DNA of 5,162 bases from Acidimicrobiales bacterium (lineage in GTDB: Bacteria > Actinomycetota > Acidimicrobiia > Acidimicrobiales > Poriferisodalaceae), in contig JASMKJ010000262.1 of NCBI GenBank assembly GCA_030749275.1, forward strand, positions 1 through 5,162, read 5' to 3'. The notes under the pieces were generated by a model that was given only the letters and a program-made list of their open reading frames with translations, did not search any database and was not told the origin of the DNA. Of this stretch, positions 1 to 5,162 are shown piece by piece. A program made the position numbers and the translations under genes. How positions within the stretch are numbered: position 1 is the stretch's first letter; every line of letters starts with the position of its first letter.

Positions 1-737
1 TCACGGGTGACCCAGATCGCCAGGTCGACTATTACCAAGAAGTGGTAGAACGAGTTAGAGCCTCCAGCACAGATGTCGTGCTCAATCTCACTGCCGGAAT
101 GGGCGGCGACCTCGTCATTGGATCAGTCGAGGAACCTCTGCCACTCGACTCGAACCAGACTGATTTGGCTGGCGCTACTGAACGTCTTGACCATGTAAGG
201 CTTTTGCGTCCAGAAATCTGCACTCTCGACTGCGGGACCATGAATTTCGGTGAGGGTAACTATGTCGCCACAAACACCCACGACACGCTCGCTGAGATGG
301 CTCGTCAAATACAAGCCGCTGGGGTTCGTCCTGAAATCGAGGTGTTCGATACCGGGCAATTGTGGGAGGCCAAAGCATTAGTGGATCAAGGCCTGATTGA
401 TGCTCCGGTAATGGTTCAGTTGTGTATGGGTGTTAGATGGGGTGCTCCAAACGACCTAAACACCTTTATGGCACTAGTCAATAACGTTCCTTCAGATTGG
501 ACATTCTCAGCTTTTTCCCTTGGCAGAGATCAGCTTCCGTACGTCGCTCTAGCCGCGGTGGCTGGAGGTAATGCCCGCGTCGGCCTGGAGGACAACCTCT
601 ACATGGATCGAGGCGAATTAGCCACCAATCAAAGCCTTACCGCTAGGGCCAAGCAGATCCTTGAGGCGATGAACTTTGATGTCATCGGCCCAGACCAAGT
701 TCGCGAGAAGCTGGAATTAACGAAATGGGCTCCCTAG
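1..737 (+). CDS. cdhC: BKACE-family (DUF849) beta-keto acid cleavage enzyme, probably 3-dehydrocarnitine cleavage; 5' end outside window
   Basis: This family condenses a beta-keto acid with acetyl-CoA and splits it; the carnitine-pathway member turns 3-dehydrocarnitine plus acetyl-CoA into betainyl-CoA plus acetoacetate in the cytoplasm. The reading frame is open from position 3 to the TAG at 735-737 (244 residues visible). The GTG at 42 is internal, because family-type sequence (TGDPDRQVDYYQEVVERV) runs upstream of it. Roughly 50-60 N-terminal residues are missing; they should include the zinc-binding HxH motif that normally lies just before this point. Visible family motifs are NLTAGMGG, the LDCGTMNFG segment, LGRDQLP, and ARVGLEDN near the C-terminus. 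In the last motif the Glu (codon 588-590) corresponds to the third zinc ligand and the following Asp to a catalytic residue. The gene overlaps the carnitine dehydrogenase gene by 13 nt, which suggests translational coupling and is the main reason for choosing dehydrocarnitine as substrate. Family is near certain; substrate is inferred from context. Confidence 0.88.
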   Translation, partial: TGDPDRQVDYYQEVVERVRASSTDVVLNLTAGMGGDLVIGSVEEPLPLDSNQTDLAGATERLDHVRLLRPEICTLDCGTMNFGEGNYVATNTHDTLAEMARQIQAAGVRPEIEVFDTGQLWEAKALVDQGLIDAPVMVQLCMGVRWGAPNDLNTFMALVNNVPSDWTFSAFSLGRDQLPYVALAAVAGGNARVGLEDNLYMDRGELATNQSLTARAKQILEAMNFDVIGPDQVREKLELTKWAP

Positions 738-1711
738 AGAAACCCTCCCAACCTGATCGTGTTGGGATCATCGGGGCTGGAGTCATTGGTGCTGCATGGA
801 GTGCAAGATGGCTTTTACGTGGCTCTCATGTGTCCGTTTATGATCCGGCCGAAGCAACAGAGCGCTTAGTTGCTGAAGTCTTAAACAACGCTCGTCATTC
901 GTGGGCACGAATGGGTATTGCTCCACTACAGGAGGGTTCTTTGACATTCGCTAATTCAGTCGAAGAGGCGTCGGAAGATGCCGTTCTAATTCAAGAGAGC
1001 ATCCCGGAAGACGTGGGAGCAAAGAAGAATGTCTTAAACCAAATAGAGAAAGCAGCCCCACCGTCGACACTGATCGCATCTTCAACCTCGGGGCTTCTTC
1101 CTTCTCAACTTCAAGAGGACATGGAGAACCCGGAACGGTTCCTCATCGGCCACCCGTTCAACCCTGTTTATCTTCTACCCATGGTTGAAGTAGTAGGAGG
1201 CAACCAAACTAGTGGTGAAGCCATTTCCTCCTCAATTCAGTTCTACGAGAGTGCGGGGATGAAACCTGTCCACGTCCGAGTTGAAATCGATGCGTTTATA
1301 GCTGACCGGCTTTTGGAAGCCGTGTGGCGAGAGGCGTTGTGGCTCATCAACGATGGAGTAGCCACAACTCATGAAATCGATGACATTATCCGGTTCGGGT
1401 TTGGGCTGCGATGGGCCCAGATGGGCCTTTTCGAAAACTACCGAATAGCCGGGGGTGAGGGCGGCATGAAACACTTCATCCAACAGTTCGGACCTTCTTT
1501 GGAGTGGCCGTGGTCAAAATTAACCGATACGCCGGAACTAACCGACGAACTCATTGACCGAATTAGTGAGCAGTCAGACGCACAATCAGGTCATCACACA
1601 ATTCGCGAACTAGAAAGAATTCGAGATAACAATTTGGTTGACATGTTGCTCGCATTGGAAAGCAACTCGTGGGGAGCTGGCCTTTCGGTGAGCGCTCTGC
1701 GCGATGGCTGA
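725..1711 (+). CDS. cdhA: L-carnitine 3-dehydrogenase (3-hydroxyacyl-CoA dehydrogenase superfamily)
   Basis: Predicted to oxidise L-carnitine to 3-dehydrocarnitine with NAD+ in the cytoplasm, the first step of aerobic carnitine breakdown. The 328-aa protein has an N-terminal Rossmann fold with GAGVIG at residues 17-22 and Asp40 at the end of the second strand, which fits NAD rather than NADP. SSTSG lies at 119-123. HPFNP at 143-147 carries the catalytic His, with Glu155 as the likely dyad partner. The C-terminal helical 3HCDH domain contains the carnitine-dehydrogenase-like stretch FGFGLRWAQMGLFENYRIAGG (around residue 220-240). Length matches the stand-alone enzyme (about 320 aa); the fused thioesterase domain of some homologues is absent. 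The ATG at 725 puts the Rossmann motif at the usual distance from the N-terminus and lies inside the end of the upstream gene. Only a weak GGAA (713-716) precedes it, so reinitiation from the upstream cistron is plausible. A hydroxyacyl-CoA substrate is the alternative, but the upstream BKACE gene argues for carnitine. Confidence 0.9.
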   Translation: MGSLEKPSQPDRVGIIGAGVIGAAWSARWLLRGSHVSVYDPAEATERLVAEVLNNARHSWARMGIAPLQEGSLTFANSVEEASEDAVLIQESIPEDVGAKKNVLNQIEKAAPPSTLIASSTSGLLPSQLQEDMENPERFLIGHPFNPVYLLPMVEVVGGNQTSGEAISSSIQFYESAGMKPVHVRVEIDAFIADRLLEAVWREALWLINDGVATTHEIDDIIRFGFGLRWAQMGLFENYRIAGGEGGMKHFIQQFGPSLEWPWSKLTDTPELTDELIDRISEQSDAQSGHHTIRELERIRDNNLVDMLLALESNSWGAGLSVSALRDG

Positions 1712-1721
1712 TGTTGTCCAA

Positions 1722-1916
1722 CTACTCTTCAATGGAAATAGCGAATTCAGGGCAGTTGGCAGCCGCCAAGCGAGCCTTCTCTTCTAGCTCTTGAGGGACT
1801 TGCCCATCACCGAGTTCAGTCGCATACCCATATTCGTCTACGTCGAAGAGCTCTACCGCAAGAGAAAAGCAACGGTTATGTCCCTGGCACTTATCAGCAT
1901 CAACCTTCACACGCAT
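1722..1916 (-). CDS. Small [3Fe-4S] ferredoxin (P450-partner type)
   Basis: A 64-aa soluble electron carrier. It shows the pattern Cys10-x2-His13-x2-Cys16 and Cys55-Pro56, in which the second cysteine of a 4Fe-4S site is replaced by histidine (CQGHNRC). This is typical of single-cluster [3Fe-4S] ferredoxins that feed actinobacterial cytochromes P450 and related oxygenases. The segment ELFDVDEYGYA and the C-terminal NCPEFAISIEE also fit that group. I chose the ATG at 1916 because GGAGGAG (1929-1923 on the minus strand) lies 6 nt upstream. A TTG at 1931 would add five residues but overlaps that Shine-Dalgarno. No P450 or reductase gene is visible. The gene stands alone, convergent with the carnitine dehydrogenase (10-nt gap) and divergent from the molybdoenzyme. 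Its redox partner is therefore unknown; the shared divergent promoter structure makes the molybdoenzyme a candidate (inference). Confidence 0.9.
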   Translation of the reverse strand: MRVKVDADKCQGHNRCFSLAVELFDVDEYGYATELGDGQVPQELEEKARLAAANCPEFAISIEE

Positions 1917-1922
1917 ATGCAG

Positions 1923-1929
1923 CTCCTCC
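1923..1929 (-). promoter_or_regulatory. Shine-Dalgarno of the ferredoxin gene
   Basis: On the minus strand GGAGGAG is followed by a 6-nt spacer and then ATG at 1916. This near-ideal site decides between the ATG and the TTG at 1931, which would place the start codon over the ribosome-binding site itself. Confidence 0.75.
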
Positions 1930-1948
1930 AACCACGACTAGTCCCAAT

Positions 1949-1978
1949 AACTTAGCGCCATTCGAGAGCAGACCTCCG
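1949..1978 (-). promoter_or_regulatory. Left copy of inverted promoter-like module, facing the ferredoxin
   Basis: Read on the minus strand: CGGAGGT (1978-1972), 3 nt, CTCTC (1968-1964), GAAT, 4 nt, C, then TAAGTT (1954-1949). TAAGTT is a plausible but imperfect -10 box, and GGAGGT lies 17 nt upstream of it, at the -35 position. The same order of elements is repeated in inverted orientation at 2014-2045. The promoter role is inferred from position and duplication, since neither hexamer matches the housekeeping consensus well. Confidence 0.4.
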
Positions 1979-2028
1979 GACACAAAAAACACACAGAGTG
2001 TCGTTTCGTTGCACGGAGGTGACGCCTC
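1964..2028. promoter_or_regulatory. Concentric dyad symmetry, candidate shared operator
   Basis: All of these pairs share one symmetry centre at base 1996: a palindrome ACAC-AGA-GTGT at 1991-2001; AAA/TTT at 1986-1988 and 2004-2006; CA/TG at 1981-1982 and 2010-2011; ACCTCCG/CGGAGGT at 1972-1978 and 2014-2020; and GAG/CTC at 1964-1966 and 2026-2028. I count 19 complementary pairs among 32 tested positions, where about 8 are expected by chance. The element sits in the middle of the 153-bp divergent gap, and its outer arms cover the presumed -35 regions of both genes. That suits a dimeric regulator binding between two promoters. No regulator gene is in view. Confidence 0.45.
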
Positions 2029-2045
2029 TCAAATCCATCTAATAT
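2014..2045 (+). promoter_or_regulatory. Right copy of inverted promoter-like module, facing the molybdoenzyme
   Basis: On the plus strand: CGGAGGT (2014-2020), 5 nt, CTCTC (2026-2030), AAAT, 4 nt, C, then TAATAT (2040-2045), a good -10 candidate. Transcription would begin a few bases downstream, leaving a leader of roughly 15-20 nt before the GTG at 2070. There is no good TTGACA-type -35; GGAGGT occupies roughly that place, 19 nt from TAATAT. The part from CTCTC to the -10 has exactly the same spacing as in the left copy. Confidence 0.42.
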
Positions 2046-2056
2046 AGGAGCAGCAC

Positions 2057-2062
2057 AAGGAG
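2057..2062 (+). promoter_or_regulatory. Shine-Dalgarno of the molybdoenzyme gene
   Basis: AAGGAG lies 7 nt before the GTG at 2070. It supports the GTG start; the next in-frame ATG would fall after the iron-sulfur cysteines. Confidence 0.75.
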
Positions 2063-2069
2063 TAAACCC

Positions 2070-4367
2070 GTGGCCGAAATTGATGCAACTACCACCGTTG
2101 ACCCTGAGGCCGATCCAACAAAGGAATGGCACAAGACGGCCTGTGTCCTGTGTTCGGCTAACTGTGGAATCGAAGTACGTATAGATGGTCGAGAGATCGT
2201 TCGGGTGCGGGGTGACAAGGAACACCCATCTAGCAAGGGGTACACATGCGAGAAGGGTTTGAGAGTCAACCACTACCAGAATGGCCGCGACCGTCTCACG
2301 GCCCCGTTGAAGAGAATGGAAGACGGAACTTTCGCGGAGATCAGCTGGGACCAAGCGATCAAAGAGGTCGCTGACCAACTGTTGGGAATCCGAGATACGT
2401 ACGGTGGCGACAAGATTATGTATTACGGCGGTGGCGGACAGGGCAACCACTTCCCTGGTGCCTATGCCCGGAGCGTCCTACAAACTCTCGGCGTGCAATA
2501 CCGGAGTAACGCTTTGGCTCAAGAAAAGACCGGAATGTATTGGGTACAAGGAAAATTCTTTGGCCGCCAAGATATTGGGGCATCCCCAGATTTTCACCAC
2601 ACGGATTGTGCTGTGTTCATAGGTAAGAACCCTTGGCACAGTCACGGGTTTCCTGAGGCTCGCAACGTTTTGAACGCCATAAAGAACGACGAAACGCGCA
2701 AGATCGTTGTCTTCGACCCTCGTATATCAGAGACAGCCAATATCTCCGACCATCATCTTCGGGTAAAGCCAGGGACAGACGCATGGGCTTTAGCAGCAGT
2801 ACTTTCCACGATGGTTGAGGAGGGACTAACGGATGACAAGTTCTTGAACGACCAATGTGTTGGATGGGGTGACCTTAAGCCGCTGTTGGATGAGGTCGAT
2901 ATCGCGGATTACTCGCGAAAGTGCGGGATCCCTGAGGAAGAGTTGAGGGCGGCGGCTCGCACCATGGCAAATGCCCGATCAATGGCCACGGAAGAAGACC
3001 TTGGCATCGAAATGGCGCCTCACTCCACACTGAACAGTTGGCTGCAGCGCCTCCTGTACCTTCTCACCGGCAACTTTGGGAACGAAGGAGGAATGAATAT
3101 CCCTAATAGGTTGGCCCCTATTTGTGGTCATAGTGCGGACGGCGCAACCGAACCTGTAACCGGCACACCACTACTTTGTGGACTAGTGGCCTGCGCTGCC
3201 ATACCTGATGCCATTGATACAGATCATCCGGATCGGTTCAGGGGCATGATTGTTGAATCGTCGAACCCAGTTCATTCGTTGCCCGACTCGAAGCGGTTCC
3301 GCGATGCGTTCGCGAAACTTGATTGTCTTATTGTTATCGATGTTGCGATGACCGAGACCGCCCGCCAGGCCGACTACGTACTACCTGCTTGTTCTCAATA
3401 CGAAAAACCAGAAGCGACATTTTTTGCCGGTGAGATGCCGTCAAACGTTTTCCATATTCGCCAACCGATCTTTGAACCGCTGGGTGACACGCTGCCCGAG
3501 GCGGAAATTCATGCCCGGCTCGTAGAAGCGATGGGCGGAGAGCCAGAGGGCCTTCAGGAGCTGACCGAAGCTGCTGACGAAAGTCGTGAGGCCTTTATCG
3601 AAACGTTTACGCGTTTATCGACGGACAATCCGGATCTGGGTGCCAAGCTTCCTACCGCGCTATACCGCTCTCTTGGACAAAGTCTCGGGGAAATGGCACC
3701 CGCCGCGGTGATGTTTGGGTCCGCTATGCAGGCATCTATGCGTTTCCCAGATGCCATTAGGGCAGCAGGCGTGAAAGGCGACGGCCTCGAACTCGCCAAT
3801 AATCTCTTTGATGCGCTCCTTAACGCCAAATCCGGCATGGTGTTTAGCACCAGTGATTATTCAACCAGTTTTGATCGAATCAGAACTCCTGACGGCAAGA
3901 TCCATATTCACATAGAAGAATTGGTAGGAGAGTTACGCGGTTTAGCTTCAGAAGAACCTGCGTCACCTACTGATGAATATCCATTCGTATTAACTGCTGG
4001 AGAACATCGAGGTTCCACGGTCAACGACGTTATTCGCGATCCCTCCTGGCGCAAAAAGGACAAAGATGGCGCTCTGCGAATCAATCCTGTCGACGCCGAC
4101 CGGCTGGGAGTGACTGATGGCCAAAGAGTACGAGTGATCACCAAGCGGGGCGAAGCCGAAGCTCCTGCGGATATCACCGACACGATGATGGAGGGGCAAG
4201 TGAGTCTGCCTCATGGCTTCGGTATGGAGTACCCCGACGAGAACGGCGAACACAAGATCCACGGCGTTGCTGTGAATGAGTTAACCGACTTAGAAGATCG
4301 CGACTGGTTAGCTTTAACGCCTCATCACAAACATGTAAGGGCACGTTTGGAAGCAATACCTGGATGA
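2070..4367 (+). CDS. Cytoplasmic bis-MGD molybdopterin oxidoreductase, formate-dehydrogenase-like (DMSO reductase superfamily), substrate unknown
   Basis: A 765-aa catalytic subunit of the DMSO reductase superfamily. The N-terminal [4Fe-4S] domain has Cys25, Cys28, Cys32 and Cys60, with Lys62 in CEKG as the expected electron relay to the cofactor. The molybdopterin-dinucleotide core follows (about 70-480), including NPWHSHG, VVFDPR, LTGNFGNEGG, SSNPVHSLP and a DYVLP segment. The C-terminal dinucleotide-binding barrel (about 637-765) starts with YPFVLTAGEHRGS and includes INPVDADRLGV and DGQRVRV. No Tat or Sec signal or membrane segment is seen, so it is probably soluble and cytoplasmic. Two oddities stand out. 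The region where the Mo-ligating Cys, Sec or Ser is expected reads NALAQEKTG (147-155), with no such residue. A helical stretch of about 100 residues (491-590) separates the core from the C-terminal barrel. Formate dehydrogenase is the likely automatic label, but the active-site region makes that unsafe. The start is GTG with a good Shine-Dalgarno. Confidence 0.9.
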   Translation: MAEIDATTTVDPEADPTKEWHKTACVLCSANCGIEVRIDGREIVRVRGDKEHPSSKGYTCEKGLRVNHYQNGRDRLTAPLKRMEDGTFAEISWDQAIKEVADQLLGIRDTYGGDKIMYYGGGGQGNHFPGAYARSVLQTLGVQYRSNALAQEKTGMYWVQGKFFGRQDIGASPDFHHTDCAVFIGKNPWHSHGFPEARNVLNAIKNDETRKIVVFDPRISETANISDHHLRVKPGTDAWALAAVLSTMVEEGLTDDKFLNDQCVGWGDLKPLLDEVDIADYSRKCGIPEEELRAAARTMANARSMATEEDLGIEMAPHSTLNSWLQRLLYLLTGNFGNEGGMNIPNRLAPICGHSADGATEPVTGTPLLCGLVACAAIPDAIDTDHPDRFRGMIVESSNPVHSLPDSKRFRDAFAKLDCLIVIDVAMTETARQADYVLPACSQYEKPEATFFAGEMPSNVFHIRQPIFEPLGDTLPEAEIHARLVEAMGGEPEGLQELTEAADESREAFIETFTRLSTDNPDLGAKLPTALYRSLGQSLGEMAPAAVMFGSAMQASMRFPDAIRAAGVKGDGLELANNLFDALLNAKSGMVFSTSDYSTSFDRIRTPDGKIHIHIEELVGELRGLASEEPASPTDEYPFVLTAGEHRGSTVNDVIRDPSWRKKDKDGALRINPVDADRLGVTDGQRVRVITKRGEAEAPADITDTMMEGQVSLPHGFGMEYPDENGEHKIHGVAVNELTDLEDRDWLALTPHHKHVRARLEAIPG

Positions 4368-4385
4368 GGCTTTACTCATAGCCTT
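4366..4385. terminator. Weak hairpin over a convergent gene junction
   Basis: AGGCT (4367-4371) pairs with AGCCT (4380-4384) around an 8-nt loop, and a G-T pair extends the stem by one. It spans the stop codons of both converging genes. No T-run follows on either strand, so a role as a bidirectional terminator is only a possibility. Confidence 0.2.
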
Positions 4386-5160
4386 CCCAAGTGTCTGATG
4401 TGGGTAATGGGTTGCCTGCACGAATGGCAGCATGCCGATCACGGATTTGTTGAGGGATATGCGCCCGCACATACTCCACTTCCTGAACAAGTACCAGATC
4501 GATAAGTTCGAGTCTGTCCGCGGTCTGCTTCCAGGCGATAGGTACGTAAATGGGAAGATCAAACCGTCGAAGCCGATCCAAACCGGTATAGATCGCTTTC
4601 TGATATTCAAACCTCTCCTCCCAGTCCCAATGAGCGGGAGCGAACCCAGTACCAGGATCTAGCACGAGACGCTCCCGGACCCCCCACCGCTCTGCGCGTT
4701 CCAGCTGCAAATCAAACCAATCAACCATTACTTGGACCGGGTCGCCTTCTACATGCTTTAGGTGCCGCGGATCAGGACCCAACATGAACGGCAGCACAAC
4801 CTGAATCTCCCGACTCGCTACCAATTCCATCATTGCCTCTGTCTGCAACGCATCAGCTGCATTGAGAACTTGAGCACCCGCATCCAACGCCCTGCGCGCC
4901 GTTTCAACTTGCCAGGTGTCGATGGCCACATCGACACCGAGTGAGAGAAGCCCTTTGAGAGGTCCTTCTATGATTTGCCACTCCTCGTCGGCGGTCACAA
5001 AAGCAGCATCACCGTGAGAAGCCTGAGCACCTATATCCAGGTGGTCGGCTCCCTGAGCGAGAAGCTCTGCGCCGTATTCTTTTGCTTCTTCTTCAGTGGA
5101 GACAACAGAGAACTTCGCCAACGAGTCTGGAGAAGCATTAATGACCCCGAAAATCTCCAT
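4372..5160 (-). CDS. Divergent dihydropteroate-synthase-like pterin-binding protein
   Basis: A 262-aa TIM-barrel protein of the pterin-binding (DHPS/methyltransferase) superfamily. Dihydropteroate synthase joins a pterin pyrophosphate to p-aminobenzoate in folate synthesis. Retained signatures are GVINASPDS (5-13, the NxTPDS loop with Asn8), GADHLDIGAQAS (37-48), AIDT (79-82), VLN (98-100), LDPGTGF (167-173), and a C-terminal VRAH (231-234) matching the Arg-x-His of DHPS. Departures are marked. The STRPG-type loop after DIG is replaced by AQASHGD, Asn100 is followed by Ala instead of Asp, and the usual SRK segment reads AWKQT (209-213), with Lys211 perhaps in the lysine place. Length is near that of ordinary DHPS. 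The ATG at 5160 places the first barrel strand at the very N-terminus, as expected. Only two bases upstream are visible, so no ribosome-binding site can be judged. A DHPS paralogue with another pterin-related role, or a methyltransferase-like protein, is as likely as a true FolP. Confidence 0.8.
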   Translation of the reverse strand: MEIFGVINASPDSLAKFSVVSTEEEAKEYGAELLAQGADHLDIGAQASHGDAAFVTADEEWQIIEGPLKGLLSLGVDVAIDTWQVETARRALDAGAQVLNAADALQTEAMMELVASREIQVVLPFMLGPDPRHLKHVEGDPVQVMVDWFDLQLERAERWGVRERLVLDPGTGFAPAHWDWEERFEYQKAIYTGLDRLRRFDLPIYVPIAWKQTADRLELIDLVLVQEVEYVRAHIPQQIRDRHAAIRAGNPLPTSDTWEGYE

Positions 5161-5162
5161 GA

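Noticed and set aside
42..44. GTG at 42 as the start of the BKACE gene
   Set aside because: The frame is open to position 3, and the residues upstream of 42 match the family, so the gene simply enters the window from the left.
1232..1483. 83-aa minus-strand open frame inside the carnitine dehydrogenase gene
   Set aside because: It lies opposite the conserved C-terminal domain, has no family resemblance and no good ribosome-binding site noted.
1692..1702. GCGC-TCT-GCGC hairpin near the end of the carnitine dehydrogenase gene as a terminator
   Set aside because: The stem is only 4 bp, the loop 3 nt, it lies within coding sequence and no T-run follows.
1929..1931. TTG start for the ferredoxin
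   Set aside because: It overlaps the GGAGGAG that ideally serves the ATG at 1916, and ferredoxins of this type begin a few residues before the strand leading to the first Cys.
2009..2045. TTGCAC (2009-2014) as -35 for the TAATAT box
   Set aside because: The spacer would be 25 nt, too long for a sigma-70-type promoter.
1938..2450. 170-aa minus-strand open frame across the divergent gap and the molybdoenzyme 5' end
   Set aside because: It runs antisense to conserved iron-sulfur and core codons and shows no recognisable domain. It would also cover the symmetric promoter region; it is a shadow.
4314..4610. Minus-strand 98-aa frame and plus-strand frames opposite the DHPS-like gene
   Set aside because: They are out-of-frame readings of well-supported genes, with compositions typical of shadows.
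1..5162. CRISPR array, tRNA/rRNA, insertion sequence or prophage parts
   Set aside because: No tandem repeats with regular spacers, no cloverleaf-like sequence, no transposase or integrase, and no terminal inverted repeats were noticed.

Overview
The window reads as a stretch of bacterial chromosome of moderate GC content (about half by eye), tightly packed with five protein genes and one real intergenic gap. Several traits fit an actinobacterium-like organism, perhaps an uncultured marine or soil Acidimicrobiia-type lineage: a GTG start with a strong Shine-Dalgarno, a P450-style [3Fe-4S] ferredoxin, and a cytoplasmic DMSO-reductase-family molybdoenzyme whose N-terminus resembles actinobacterial homologues. 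This placement comes from protein resemblance only. Another phylum with similar genes, such as Chloroflexi, is not excluded.

Layout. Positions 1-1711 (+) hold a carnitine-degradation pair. The first gene is a 5'-truncated BKACE (DUF849) enzyme, best read as the 3-dehydrocarnitine cleavage enzyme. It overlaps by 13 nt an L-carnitine 3-dehydrogenase. Together they would convert L-carnitine to 3-dehydrocarnitine and then, with acetyl-CoA, to betainyl-CoA plus acetoacetate. The thioesterase that would release glycine betaine is not in view. Only 10 nt further on, a convergent gene (1722-1916, -) encodes a 64-aa [3Fe-4S] ferredoxin.

The 153-bp gap 1917-2069 separates the ferredoxin from a divergent 765-aa molybdopterin (bis-MGD) oxidoreductase (2070-4367, +). 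This gap contains the most striking non-coding structure of the window: two inverted copies of a promoter-like module around a small central palindrome, one facing each gene. Four nucleotides after the molybdoenzyme, a convergent gene (4372-5160, -) encodes a divergent dihydropteroate-synthase-fold (pterin-binding) protein.

How they may work together (inference). Carnitine breakdown yields glycine betaine, whose stepwise demethylation feeds one-carbon units to formaldehyde or tetrahydrofolate and eventually formate. A formate-dehydrogenase-like molybdoenzyme and a pterin-binding protein nearby would suit a methylamine/C1 catabolic neighbourhood. The near-symmetric divergent promoter suggests that the ferredoxin and the molybdoenzyme are co-expressed and may be redox partners. 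No RNA genes, CRISPR, insertion sequences or obvious mobile elements were seen.
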